A stretch of DNA of 64,000 bases from Brachionus plicatilis (Eukaryota; Rotifera; Eurotatoria; Ploima; Brachionidae): NCBI GenBank assembly GCA_010279815.1, contig QEOQ01000253.1:101228-165227 (forward strand). Direction: 5' to 3'. The notes under the pieces were generated by a model. The model was given only the letters and a program-made list of their open reading frames with translations, was not told the DNA's origin and ran no database searches. The translations under genes were made by a program, and so were the position numbers. This document shows, one piece after another, positions 24,230 through 36,114 of this stretch (position 1 is its first letter; every line of letters begins with the position of its first letter).

Positions 24230-25501
24230 AAGACTCTTAATTTCCTATTTAGGATTTCAAAGTTCGACTCATTGCGTTGATGACGGTCCAATTACGTCTT
24301 TCTTTACACCACTTGTACCGCTTTGTTCTATCGCTGACAGTTAGAAGCGGATTTTTACGGCGAAATAAGACTCAATACCTTTCTTTGCAAGAAATCTTCG
24401 GACCGTTTCTCTACTTATATTATGTTCCTTTAATTTCGATTTAAAGTCTGCTGCGATTTGTCTATACAGTGAATTCTCGATTATCGAGACTCGTTTGGGA
24501 AACAAAAATATTAGTCTCGATAATTTTGTCTCTTTATTCGATATTCGAGACTTTTTCAATTTTAAATAAAAGTCTCGAAAATTTTTATATAAAAATATTA
24601 TTTAAAAAATAATAAAAAATTAAAAGTTTATTATACAAATTAATATCATTTAGATTCAAAATTAAAAAATGAAGTTATCAATTTTTGAGATTTGTTTGTT
24701 TCTTTCAAGCTATCCAATCTGATTTTTATCGCAGCAAGGTGATCTAAATCACTTTCATAGCTTTCAGAATTGAAGAATGGGTTAATTAGTTAATTAGTTT
24801 ATTGCGATTTTATAATGCCTGCATCACATGGTTGAATTACAGATGTACAATTTGGGGCTAAATAAACAACTTTTATATGTGTAAGCTTTTTTACAAATTC
24901 AGCAGAAAGATTGTGACTACCAGCATTGTCTACTAAAAGAGCAATTTAATACCAAAGAATAAAAGAAATAAAAATGGTGCTTTTAATTATCAATTTTTCT
25001 ATATAACATATAATTGACACATAGAAAATTGACATTTGAAAAAATATTCAATAAGACATTATTTAGGTCTCGAAAATTAAGCAAACTTTACATTAAAAGT
25101 CTCAGTTTTATTATAAAATATAGTCTCGATAATAAAAAAATTATCGAGACTCGAATCAATTTTTTTTTACGTGTAAAAGGATTTAAAAAATTCGGGAAAC
25201 AAAAATTTATATAAAAAGTCTCGAGTCTCGATAATCATGGGTCTCGATAATCGAGAATTCACTGTAGCTTGTTGTTGGGTCTTTTCGGACTAATCTAGAA
25301 ATAAACGATACATCACGATTAGATAGTTTTGTACGTCTTCCCGCAGTTTTCAAAGTTGTTCACCCTAGATGTCGCTTGGAAATTCCGCTTAGTTGTATTT
25401 ACGCATTTTTGCGAACCTCCAACTAACTCAGCTATTTCTCTTTCAGTTTTAATTTGATCTTTCAAACCTATAGATAGAGACAGAGACCTATAATTTGCCA
25501 T
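24230..25501 (-). pseudogene. Tc1/mariner-like transposase relic, split by a pogo-like insert
   Basis: Minus strand. The N-terminal part (25268-25501) has a helix-turn-helix-like region (KTEREIAELVGGSQKCVN) and, in another frame, GRRTKLSNRD. The second part (24230-24464) reads ISRETVRRFLAKKGIESYFA, then NPLLT, RYKWCKERRNW, which is the classic Tc1 linker region before the DDE domain. The frames meet again across a TA-flanked insertion at 24467-25265. The catalytic DDE part is missing and there are internal frame breaks, so it is dead. Confidence 0.7.
24467..25265 (-). mobile_element. Pogo/Tigger-like element, 799 bp, nested in Tc1-like relic
   Basis: Termini CAGTGAATTCTCGATTATCG and its inverse, flanked by TA on both sides (24465-24466 and 25266-25267), fit pogo/Tigger elements. 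On the minus strand around 24800-24955 a decayed DDE segment is readable: LLLVDNAGSH, then LAPNCTSVIQPCDAGII, matching the DNA-x2-H and LPPNxTSxxQPxDxG block of pogo transposases. The remainder of the transposase is deleted. Confidence 0.8.
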
Positions 25502-25976
25502 CTTTGCAAGTCACCGACTTTTTTTGGCCCATTTTCTCTATTTTTGGAAAATTTTTGGTAGTTTTTCTTTGTTGAGATCAAGTAATAAGCTAATTTTCAC
25601 AATTTATGATAAGCATGATTTCAAATAAAAGATAATCAAGTCTAAATTTGGCTTCGTTCATGTTTAACTACAAGAAAAACCAACAAAAAAGTGTCATTTT
25701 TTAATATAAACGAAACTAGTCCTCAAAACACCATTTACCCCATTTTTTTTATTTCAGATTCTAAAACCAGAGAAAATTCTGTACAAAATGTTCGGAGTCA
25801 TATTTTAATTTTTTTATTTATTTTTCAAATTTTTTAACCAGAAATTCATCTACACTTGTATATTTTGCAAAAAAAACATGTGCCGGTGTCCATTAAATTC
25901 ATTAAATTGAATTCCATTAAATTGCCTATTAAATTTAGACAAATAACGTAAATGCCCGACTTAAGTGACATGTCAC

Positions 25977-25978
<2 letters not shown>

Positions 25979-26067
<89 letters not shown>

Positions 26068-26095
26068 TAATAATAATATATATATATATATATAA
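25979..26095. repeat. (TAA)n microsatellite, LINE tail
   Basis: More than 25 TAA units followed by TA repeats. It directly abuts the LINE 3' end at 26096 and is best read as the TTA-type 3' tail of that minus-strand element. Confidence 0.85.
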
Positions 26096-26521
26096 AAGCT
26101 ACAGCAAGACTAGCTTGCGAAGGTGACCTACTACGAGGTCACCTATGGTAGCTCCTTGCACATAACACATAGAAAAGTACTGAAAAAAAAAATCCTGTTT
26201 AAATTTTTTGGTCGAAATAAGAGTTAAGATTCTCGATGTAAAAAACTGTAAAATAAAAATTTTATAAATAAATGTTCATCTTCAGGATTGTTGACTAGAC
26301 CGGAAGGCATCGTATCCGTTCTTGAACTTGTTGACCGAGTCGGCGTCTGTCACTCTAACTGGAAGGGCAGGGAGTTCGTTGATTATCCTGTTGGTGAATG
26401 TGTTTGCAGTAACTCAGACTAGACTGTCAAGAACACAGCTCTGTTTATGTAGATGATAATAGAACCTTGTGAATCATCAAAGCAGACTTGTGTTCTTAAC
26501 ATTGTAGTCTTACAAACTTTT
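26096..26521 (-). mobile_element. Non-LTR retrotransposon (LINE) 3' end, 5'-truncated
   Basis: On the minus strand a short frame ending at TGA 26282-26284 reads NTFTNRIINELPALP, then DADSVNKFKNGYDAF. This is the typical C-terminus of many LINE reverse-transcriptase ORFs (F-x-N/H-R-V/I-I-N-x-LP ... SV-N-x-FK). It is followed by a roughly 190-bp 3' UTR with two hairpins (GGTGACC/GGTCACC and GCAAG/CTTGC) and the TTA-repeat tail. The upstream edge at about 26518 sits exactly where similarity between leucine-rich copies 1 and 2 resumes (TTGATACAAAT), so the LINE inserted beside copy 2. Confidence 0.78.
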
Positions 26522-26852
26522 GATACAAATATTAGAATTATTTTTAATTACTTAAAAAAATTTAATTTTCAATTTTATTACCTTAACTTTTTTTTATTTT
26601 TCTAATTAAAATAAAATATTTAAAAAAAATTATTGGTCAATTTAAGATTTTTTTCAAAGTGTAATTTTTTCTATTTATCCAGAGGTTCAAGTGTATTTTG
26701 AAAATTTATATTTTAAGAAGAAAATCTTAACTGAAAGGGCAATTTTAGTTTGAGAATATTAAAAATTATTTTAAAACTTAAAATTTATTAAATTAAATCT
26801 TGCTTCTTCTTAAAAATAAAAAAATTAAAGATGTTAATTGTTCGCTTTGAAT

Positions 26853-28137
26853 TTAATGATGAACCAAAGAGCATACTAAGCATCCAACTTTGTTCAACAA
26901 ATCTTTTACACATCCAAGTGCTATTAAGTCATCAAACTGGTTTGAATTTCCCAATAAATCTTGTAAAGAAAGCAAAGCAAATCCATTAAGAGCTGGTAAA
27001 TTTTGAACATTCAAGTCATTCAGCAAGAATCTAACTCGATCGATCAAAGCTGGCAAGTGAGCAGTATCCAATAAATTGATGTTGAGCAAAAGTGTATCAA
27101 TGTCAACAATTGAGTCCAAATTGTTCAATAAATCAAGATGAACCAATGATGAAAGTAAGTGTTTTACTTGGGAAATTAAATCAGAGCTTAGTGATCCATG
27201 ACTCAAGAGATTTTTCAACTCGTTGACAATGCTCAAATCGGCTGCCGAAAGAATGTCCAAATTTAGTTCGTTCAATAAAGCGCTCAATACTTCGCCTAGA
27301 TTGTTCACATTGTTAAGGTTCAATTGAAAGACCAAATTGCGAAGTTCATTCAAAATTCCATTGTTCAACAAATTATCTAAATTGATATTGAGTAACGAAT
27401 TCAAATTATCTAATGGAGATTCAACTGAGTGCTGATTTTTCAACAATTCCAACAAATTGTTGGCGGAGCTGTAACATCTTGACTAGTTACATCTTGTCAA
27501 CAATTTTGTTGGCGGAGCTGTAAGCTTAGGCTGACTATACTCCCTGGTCATATTGGACCTTTCATACTAGTTATAAATACAGCCTAGTAACTCCGAGTTT
27601 AGTTTAAATCTAATTCTAGCAACAAGACTAGTAACAAATTATAACTAGTATGAAAGGTCCAATATGACCAGGGAGTATAGTCAGCCTAAGCTTACAGCTC
27701 CGCCAACAAAATTGTTGACAAGATGTAAGATATCATCATTAGGAAGAGTATTTGTCAATTTGACCAAATCCAAGATATCTCTCAATGGTGTAACAATGGC
27801 CAAATCTAAATCGCTCAATTGTGTCAAATCTAATGAATCCAAAACATTTCCCAAATTCAAAAGTCCGTCTAAGTCGAGTAAATTTGACAAGTCCAATCCA
27901 ACAACAGAATCCAAAAGACCATCTACTCCTCCCAATAGATTGCCCAACAAATTGCCAGATCCTTGAACTGATACTGATCCTGAGCCACTTCCAGATCCAG
28001 ACAATAAACCACCGAGAACCACCCAATAATCCATTTGATCTAGATCTTGATCCTCTGTGATTTAATACCAAACCAGTACTTTGGCCAATAACACCAATGC
28101 ACACTATGAAACTAATCAACTGAGCTAAATTTCTCAT
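26853..28137 (-). pseudogene. Leucine-rich secreted protein family, copy 2, two lesions
   Basis: Direct repeat of copy 1 with duplicated flanks (about 26520-28520). It starts at the ATG at 28137. Relative to copies 1 and 3, 50 bp are deleted at about 28017 in the SG-rich segment, which shifts the frame. A palindromic insertion of about 260 bp interrupts the middle (about 27461-27728). The C-terminal part remains open (26853-27455). A normal product cannot be made. Confidence 0.8.
27487..27728. repeat. Perfect palindrome with 89-bp arms inside leucine-rich copy 2
   Basis: 27487-27575 and 27640-27728 are exact inverted copies around a 64-bp spacer. The inner part of each arm (GGCGGAGCTGTAAGCTTAGG onward) is foreign to the gene. 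The outer about 22 bp (CAAAATTGTTGACAAGATGT region) is gene sequence, present in its normal orientation on the right and inverted on the left. Just left (27461-27486) a second GGCGGAGCTGTAA piece is repeated. This fits a foldback/TIR element plus a template-switch or hairpin repair event. Confidence 0.8.
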
Positions 28138-30884
28138 TCTTGTTCAACTGTAGTCTTTTTTTTCTCTTGTTTTAGTTTAATGTTTTATTGAAAATAAAAT
28201 TTTTTCATTTATTTATACCAGTCTTGATTACATAAAATTTGGCACCATTTTTTTGTGAATAATGGTCGAATAACTTGAATTCAATTTATCTTAACAATGT
28301 TTTCCTTTGTCTATCAGCCCAACTTGCACAGAATATGATTTAAAATTTTAATTTATAATGTGAATAGAAAAAATTGATGAATAGAAGTGAGACATTTTTA
28401 AAACTTTGAAGCATATTTTTGTTTTTTTAATTTTTTGTCTGTTATTTTTTTTGATTATTTTACAATAAAAAAATTCATTGAGATTATTTTGATCTGTTAA
28501 ATTCAATGTCAAACATCTCTTACAAAAATAATGACTTGGAAGATTAATTTTTGCTTAAATAAAGCCGAAAGTCAACTTCAGTTTTTCTTCAATTCATAAC
28601 AAAGCTTTAAATGACTTAAAAGATCAATGCTTTAATTTAAATTAAAACTATTTTATCTTTTATCTTTAAACATTTGAAAGTTTTTATTACAGATTAATAA
28701 TGATTATTAAAGTACATCAAAAAATTCAATTACCATTTATTCATTTTCATGTTTATTAGAATAGCAATAACACTCGTTTAAACTTTTTGCGTTAGATTAA
28801 TTTTATGAAAATTTAAAAAATTGATTAAAATATAAAACAAAAATTTTTCATTTTAATAAAATTAAAATTTTGAAAGATTGTTAAAAAAAAGATTTATAAT
28901 TTAATAATAAAAAAATATTTTATTAAAAAAAGCCCATATTAGTTACTGTCTTTAATTATGGTTTTAAATTTTCGACTTTCCGCGGTATAATTAAAGTAAT
29001 GTTTAAAGTAAAGCAATTATTTCGTATATTTAATTGAGTAGAATTTTAATTATTTAACCAAAAATTGATGTTTTGGCTTGCTTATTAAAGATTTTATGAT
29101 AAAATTTTAGTAGTCTATTGTATTGATTTTCAAATTCTGTACTTTTTTGGGAATAGATGTATATTAAACAATTTAAAAATAAGTATTTTTCTAACCAATA
29201 TATGAAAAAAAAACTTTCTTAAATTTTCAATTATTGGAAAAAAATAACATTTATTCAAAAATTTAGAATTTTGAAATTGGCCGTTTTGAATTGTACCAAA
29301 TTTTACCAAAATTATCTCAAAATCCTGAAAATTTACGTAATTTTTCGTAAAATATCTCTTTTTCACTTTTCGGATTTTACGTTAATTTACGTAAAATGTG
29401 GTAAAATTTGGTTAATTTACGGTATTTTACCTAATTTTTCGTAAAATACTGTTATCAAATCACCACTGTATTAAGTTATCTCGGAGCCAGTTTTTTTTTT
29501 AATTTAAATTTTAACATTAACAAAATTAATTTTTTCAAAACTTTTTGCCCATAGTGTCTAGCCTCATTGTCAAGTAGACAAAAATGAAATTAAAATTGAA
29601 ATTGGAATAGTATAAATTTAATCTAAGATACGAGAATTTAATTATTAAACAATATTTGCTTTTTAATACAGAAAATTAAATTGAAATAATATATACAATA
29701 TTATTCAGCAACTTATTGAAATAATTATATGTTTACAATTTTGATAAAATTTGGAATCAAATTAAAATTATTTTGAATAAAAGATTAAAAATTTTTTGTT
29801 GATTTTCATTTTTTAATTTGATCTTTTTCTAAATCAATATCTTAACAATTTTGGCATCGAACTGGACCCCTTTTAATATTTGTTCCAAATTCGTTTTTAT
29901 TTTATCTTTTCAATTAATGTTATTTTAATTTCTGCCTAATGTCTTTTTCTGATTTTACTTTTAAATCAACATTAGTAACTTTTTATATTTCTAAAAAAAT
30001 GTAATTATCAATTACGATTTTAAGTTTAGGATTCAATCATTTTTTCAATAATGATCATTTTCTTTTGAATACAATTGGAATTAGAAATTAAAGAAAATAA
30101 ATTACAAATTTTTAATTAACTAAATTTAGGGTTTGAATTTATGACTTTTTTTATTATTTTTGAAGGATATTAAATTTTGTTTTATTTGCATAAATTTTCT
30201 CATTTAAGTTTATTTTTAATTAAAAATTATGCTTGAACAATTTTGATCATAATTTGATATTTACTTAGGCTTTTCAAGCTCATTAAATTTTAAATGATTT
30301 AATTCATTAAAAAAATATCATAAAGAATGTTCACAAATGGCACATAATAATTTGAAATAGCGTTTTTTTTTTGCATAGTTGCCAATTCATGTTAATGTTT
30401 ATAGTTTTAAATAAGGATTACACGAGTTTTTTTTTTTTAACTGGCTAATTTAATGCGATATTTAAATTTTAAATGTATTCAGAATTTTTTGAAAACGATA
30501 TTTTTTACAAAAATCGAGCATTATAAATCCACGTGAAATTAAATAGATTTTTATTTTAATTGTTGAGTCACCTCGTCTAACTTGGAAATTTAGTCTATCT
30601 CTTGTCATTTAATTGCTTACTTAAAATAAAAATACTACATGTAATAGAATTTTAAAAAATAAAAATTTATTAAATTATAGAACATGATCTTTATGTCAAG
30701 ATGAGCAAATAGGTAAATTAACAATTCAAGAACTAAAAAACATTGTTAAATTAAAAGCATAAGCATAAATTTTATTATTTTCTCATTTTGATAATTTTGG
30801 GAAAGTATTTGCTTTTGAAATTTAAAAAGCAAAAATTTAAGTCTTTATTTTTTATATTTAAAAAAAAAACTAATTTAATTATAG
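28138..30884. other. Intergenic: duplicated upstream flank, then AT-rich sequence
   Basis: 28138 to about 28520 is the duplicated upstream region of copy 2. The rest has no gene. At 29330-29460 variants of TTTACGTAA and GGTAAAAT are clustered, possibly repeat sequence. Confidence 0.5.
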
Positions 30885-33180
30885 ATGAGTCGGCTTAATA
30901 AACAAACTGAAGAAATTTTTAAGCAAATTGGCGAGTTTGGGCCTTATCAACTGTTTGTATTCATTTTGGTTGGAATTCTGGCATTTGAGCCTGCTTTAGT
31001 CGCGTATAGTTTTTCTTTTTATGGTGCCACACCAAATCATAGGTTTATTTTTTAAGTTTTTCTTAGCATGGAAACTTTTCATTTAATTAAAGATGCAAAA
31101 TTCCCAACTACGAAAACGATACCTACGAGATCCAAAGTGAATATCATAAGCATCTTATTGACAAGTACATACCAAAATCCAAATCTGGCTCGTTCAAAAA
31201 CGAGTATGACTATTGCAACCTGAAAGCTTTCAATCAAAATAGTTCCAATTCAACGCTAATCAAATGTGACAAGTGGGTCTATTCAAAAAAATACTTTGAG
31301 AGCACTCTGACCAGTGATGTAAGAATCAATTTTTAAATTTTTAGATATTTTTTAATTATTTTTTTTAAGTGGAATTTAGTGTGTGACAATGCGCCCAAAA
31401 GAAGTCTTTTTTCGACTTTATATTTTTCTGGCAGCTATGGAGTTTTGCTCAGTGGTATTCTTTCAGACAAGTATAAATAATTACAGGTAAAATATTTACT
31501 CAAAAATAAATTATTTCCAAAGATTAGGTCGAAAGAAAACTGCCTATTTGTTTGTTGTATCCAATGCGATTTTAAATGTTGGACTATTTTTTGTTATGAG
31601 CCACAATTTTGGGAACCAAAATTTTAGAGAAATTTTGTTCGGAGTTCTAAGGTTGCTGATTGGAATTGCAGCCAATGTGTATGCAACTGCTGTGGTTATT
31701 GGTAAAAAAATATAATTATTATTTGACTGATTTATTTAATTAATTTTTAACAAGCAATTGAAATTGTTGGTCCCAGTAAAAGAGTAGCCGCGGCAAATAC
31801 CATCTACTATCTTTATATAATTGGTGAATTTGTTGTTCTCATTTTGGTTTATTTTATCCGTGATTACAAAACCATGTATGGCTGTATTGCTGCAATTTTG
31901 ACTTTTATTGCTTTATATTTTTGGTACAAAAAAATCTAAATTAGTTGAGTGATTTTTCTATTATTTTATTCTTTCAGGGTAGTTCCTGAGTCGCCGCGAT
32001 GGCTGATGACCAAAAATAAAAACAAAGAGGCATATGCTATTTTTCGAAGAATCGCCAAATCAAACAAGAAAAGTTTTTATCTGTCAAGTGAGACAGATGA
32101 TTTAACATCAATTCAAGACTCTGATATGGATACTGAAGAAAAGCATGTAAACTTAGGGTAAAATCAGAGTTGCTTAAAAGTCACAAGTCTCAAGTCAAGT
32201 CCAAGTCCATTTTTTTCTTTTTAAGTCCAAGTCCCGGCTTTAAAATTTTGAATACTGAAGAAGAATTATGAAGACTTTTATGCTAAAATTGCAAGAAAAT
32301 TCTGATATATGATAAATCTATTTGAATTAGACAACCCAAAAGTATATAATTTTTTTGAAATGAAGCCTGATCTAGCAAATTTAAAAAAAAATTTCGACTA
32401 AGAGTTTTTAAAAAAAAAAAAAAATTTAAAGTCAGGACTTGGACTTTTTTTGGGACTTTTAGACAACTTTGGTTAAAATAATTTAAATTAAACATTTATA
32501 TATTTTTTGAAAGTATACCATGATGCAAACTTTAAAAATAATATTCAAATCGAAAAAATTGTTTATTCGTTCTACAGTTATTTTGTTCAATTGGCTAGCA
32601 AATACATTTGTTTATTATGGTATTAGTTATAATACAAGTGATTTGGCAGGTGACCCCTATTTGAATTTTGGTCTTTCGGCTTTGGTAGAGCTAGTGGCCA
32701 TTTTGACATCTCATTTTGTGCTTGAAAGATTTGGTAGAAAAATTCCCTATTCATTGATGATGGCAACAACCGGCATTTGTTTTATATCAGTTCTTTTTAT
32801 ACCAAAAAATCTGGGACTTATAGTCACAGGACTCACTTTAGTGAGTAAGTTTGCCATTTCTTTCTCTTACAATACAATTTATATTATCACGGCTGAATCC
32901 CATCCAACTGTCATTAGAAATTCTTCACTTGCAATTTGTCAAACATTTTCCAGAATTGGCACCATAATTTCACCAAATATACAGCTTTTGGTAAGCCTTG
33001 TTGCATAAGCGAGCTAAAATAAATTTTACTTCTAAGGGAGAGATATTTTGGTACCCGTTGCCATTTTTAATTTACGGGTCAATTTCTTCAGGAGCTGTCA
33101 TTTTGTTTATTATTTTTATGCCTGAAACACGAAATCAAAAATTACCTGATACAATCAACGAATTTGTTAAAGATGAATAA
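30885..33180 (+). CDS. SLC22-like organic ion transporter (MFS)
   Basis: Model: join(30885..31042,31093..31318,31370..31470,31523..31701,31755..31923,31978..32146,32514..32990,33037..33180), 540 residues, a normal SLC22 length. All junctions keep phase. It is a plasma-membrane major-facilitator carrier of the organic cation/anion/zwitterion family. Seen: TM1 (about 19-42); a long extracellular loop (about 50-130) with cysteines and NDT/NSS/NST glycosylation sites; SDKLGRKKT after TM2; PESPRWL after TM6; a charged central loop with an acidic patch; ERFGRK in the second half; PETR at the end of TM12. The donor after 32146 (CAT|GTAAAC) is preferred to the one 11 nt later because only it stays in frame. 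Substrate cannot be told. Confidence 0.92.
32147..32513 (+). other. Intron 6 of the SLC22-like gene, with AAGTCCAAGTCC repeats
   Basis: 367 bp, longer than its neighbours. Contains degenerate AAGTC/CAAGTCC repeats near 32185-32235 and inverted GTCAGGACTTGGACTTTTTT near 32430-32460, possibly a small inserted element. Confidence 0.5.
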
Positions 33181-34655
33181 ATTTCAAAATAAGTTTGTTA
33201 ATTAAAATTAAATAAGAAATAGAAACACAATTTATTTTGAAAAATATTCGATATCTAAAAAAATTGCATTTAACCGTTATTCAATATTAGAAAGTATCCA
33301 ATTCATATCCAAAAAAAAATAAAAATAACAAATAAAATATGCAATTTCTTATTAATTGGCTCAAAAAAATTAAGTGATTGATGAATAAAATAATTTCTGG
33401 AAAATATCTAAAAATTTTAAAACTAATTAAACTATTGAGAATGCAAACAATTATAGAAATTATAAAATACAATTGAGTCAAAAAAAATAACTTGTTATAC
33501 ATTCAATTTTGATTTATTAACTTATTTTGAAATGAATTTAATTAAATTTTTGGAGTAAATTAAACAAATTTAATAGAAACCAAATTTAATAATGGAGTAT
33601 TTTGCAAAAAAAAAGTTATTGATTTTGAAAATGCTGATAAAATGGAAGTTGATGTTAAAAAAAATTTACTACAATTATAAATAATTCCTCGATAAACATA
33701 TTTTCATTAAGAAATTTTGTAATTAAAGTATTTGAATATTTAAGATAAAAAAATATTTGATAGAGATAATCTTTTAAGTCAATATTTTTTGTCAGAAATT
33801 AAAACCATAATAAATAAAATAACTCCATATGGTCTTTTTTTATTTATTAATAGAAAAATTTTTTTAATTAAACTACGACCTTTATTTTTTAATAATCTTT
33901 TCAAAATTTTTAATTTATTAAAATGAACAATCTATTTATATATTTTAATCAATTTTTAATTTTACTAAAAATCAATGAAACGCAAATTAGAGAGTTATAA
34001 CGATGGTTATTATAATTCTGAAAAAACAAAGGTTTTCCAAAATAATTTTTTTAAATGACAATAAATAATTGATATTTGAATTCTTTGATATTTTCTGTAA
34101 GAGATGTAGGAGTAGTATAAATTGTAGTAGTGTAAACTGGACATTGTGAAATTTAGTAAGAAAAAGCAAAAAATTAAAAATTCCAAATCTTAATTTCTGA
34201 AGAATCAAAACATGTTCTGTAAATTGTAGCAACTGAAATATCATTTGTACCACAAATATAATGATTCTTTATAAATCTGCTAAACTCAAAAAAATATTTA
34301 ATTTGGGATAATATATTATATTAAAAAATACAACTCAGCTTTAAGTGGTGGTAGAGAGGATGAATCAGTTGCTTCAATTTAAAAAATATGTTTTGGTCGG
34401 TCCTAATTAAAGTTCTGGTGTTTCATATATTTTATTTTTTGTACTAAAATTCACAATTTTCTCAATTTTAGAGAATTAAACAGAATCAGTATATTGGTGG
34501 ATATTTCAATTGCTACAAATAACATAACATGTTTTGATCCTTCAGAAAAAGATTTGGAATTTTTTTTATTTTGTTTTTGTTTTTTGTACCAGAATTCACA
34601 ATGCCTGTAAACTGCTGTACAGAGAAATTGATCGCTAGGCTAACGATGCAATATG
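33181..34655. other. Intergenic, no gene seen
   Basis: Very AT-rich. A phrase resembling TTTTGTACCAGAATTCACAATGCC at about 34580 recurs near 18185 and, weakly, near 34440, suggesting an old dispersed repeat. Confidence 0.45.
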
Positions 34656-34954
34656 ATGTTTGAAATTGAATTCAACAGATCAAAATAATCTTAATGAAAT
34701 TTTTTATTGTAAAATAATCAAAAAAAATAACAGACAAAAAATCAAAAAAACAAAAATATGCTTCAAAGTTTTCAAAATGTCTCACTTCTATTCATCAATT
34801 TTTTCTATTCACAATATAAATTAAAATTTTAAATCATATTCTGTGCAAGTTGGGCTGGTAGACAAAGGAAAACATTGTTAAGATAATTTGAATTCAAGTT
34901 ATTCGACCATTGTTCACAAAAAAATGGTGCCAAATTTTATGTAATCAAGACTGG

Positions 34955-34960
34955 TATAAA
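34955..34960 (+). promoter_or_regulatory. TATA box of the intact leucine-rich gene
   Basis: TATAAA within CTGGTATAAATAAATG, 75 nt before the ATG at 35035. Conserved in the upstream flanks of copies 1 and 2. Confidence 0.55.
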
Positions 34961-35034
34961 TAAATGAAAAAATTTTATTTTCAATAAAACATTAAACTAA
35001 AACAAGAGAAAAAAAAGACTACAGTTGAACAAGA

Positions 35035-36114
35035 ATGAGAAATTTAGCTCAATTGATCAGTTTCATAGTGTGCATTGGTGTTATTGGCCAAAGTACTGGT
35101 TTGGTATTAAATCACAGAGGATCAAGATCTAGATCAAATGGATTATTGGGTGGTTTGTTGTCGGGCTCTGCAAGTGGAAGTGCATCTGGATCGCAATCAG
35201 GACTACTCGGTGGTTTATTGTCTGGATCTGGAAGTGGCTCAGGATCAGTATCAGTTCAAGGATCTGGCAATTTGTTGGGCAATCTATTGGGAGGAGTAGA
35301 TGGTCTTTTGGATTCTGTTGTTGGATTGGACTTGTCAAATTTACTCGACTTGGACGGACTTTTGAATTTGGGAAATGTTTTGGATTCATTAGATTTGAGG
35401 CAATTGAGCGATTTAGATTTGGCCATTGTTACACCATTGAGAGATATCTTGGATTTGGTCAAATTGACAAATACTCTTCCTAATGATGATGTCTTACATC
35501 TTGTCAACAATTTGTTGGAATTGTTGAAAAATCAGCACTCAGTTGAATCTCCATTAGATAATTTGAATTCGTTACTCAATATCAATTTAGATAATTTGTT
35601 GAACAATGGAATTTTGAATGAACTTCGCAATTTGGTCTTTCAATTGAACCTTAACAATGTGAACAATCTAGGCGAAGTATTGAACGCTTTATTGAACGAA
35701 CTAAATTTGGACATTCTTTCGGCAGCCGATTTGAGCATTGTCAACGAGTTGAAAAATCTCTTGAGTCATGGATCACTAAGCTCTGATTTAATTTCCCAAG
35801 TAAAACACTTACTTTCATCATTGGTTCATCTTGATTTATTGAACAATTTGGACTCAATTGTTGACATTGATACACTTTTGCTCAACATCAATTTATTGGA
35901 TACTGCTCACTTGCCAGCTTTGATCGATCGAGTTAGATTCTTGCTGAATGACTTGAATGTTCAAAATTTACCAGCTCTTAATGGATTTGCTTTGCTTTCT
36001 TTACAAGATTTATTGGGAAATTCAAACCAGTTTGATGACTTAATAGCACTTGGATGTGTAAAAGATTTGTTGAACAAAGTTGGATGCTTAGTATGCTCTT
36101 TGGTTCATCATTAA
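35035..36114 (+). CDS. Leucine-rich secreted protein, intact copy 3
   Basis: Single open exon of 359 residues. Signal peptide MRNLAQLISFIVCIGVIGQS; basic RGSRSRS; Ser/Gly segment (about 36-80) with LLGGLLSGS repeats; then about 270 residues of amphipathic leucine/asparagine/aspartate helices of the type LLNNLDSIVDIDTLLLNINL; a cysteine cluster near the end (CVKDLLNKVGCLVC). I do not recognise a family. Composition suggests an abundant extracellular, perhaps self-assembling or lipid-binding protein, which is inference. It is the only copy of three that is open end to end and lies inverted relative to the others. Duplicated sequence spans about 34656-36266. Confidence 0.8.
   Translation: MRNLAQLISFIVCIGVIGQSTGLVLNHRGSRSRSNGLLGGLLSGSASGSASGSQSGLLGGLLSGSGSGSGSVSVQGSGNLLGNLLGGVDGLLDSVVGLDLSNLLDLDGLLNLGNVLDSLDLRQLSDLDLAIVTPLRDILDLVKLTNTLPNDDVLHLVNNLLELLKNQHSVESPLDNLNSLLNINLDNLLNNGILNELRNLVFQLNLNNVNNLGEVLNALLNELNLDILSAADLSIVNELKNLLSHGSLSSDLISQVKHLLSSLVHLDLLNNLDSIVDIDTLLLNINLLDTAHLPALIDRVRFLLNDLNVQNLPALNGFALLSLQDLLGNSNQFDDLIALGCVKDLLNKVGCLVCSLVHH

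Noticed and set aside
25979..26095. Possible CRISPR-like array
   Set aside because: It is a simple TAA microsatellite without spacers, continuous with a LINE tail, in a eukaryotic genome.
26096..26165. Possible hammerhead ribozyme in the LINE tail
   Set aside because: The fold has several stems, but the required CUGANGA and GAAA core boxes are not present.
32148..32160. Alternative donor GG|GTAAAA in the SLC22-like gene
   Set aside because: It would put the next exon out of frame with an immediate stop; the donor after 32146 keeps the transporter frame.
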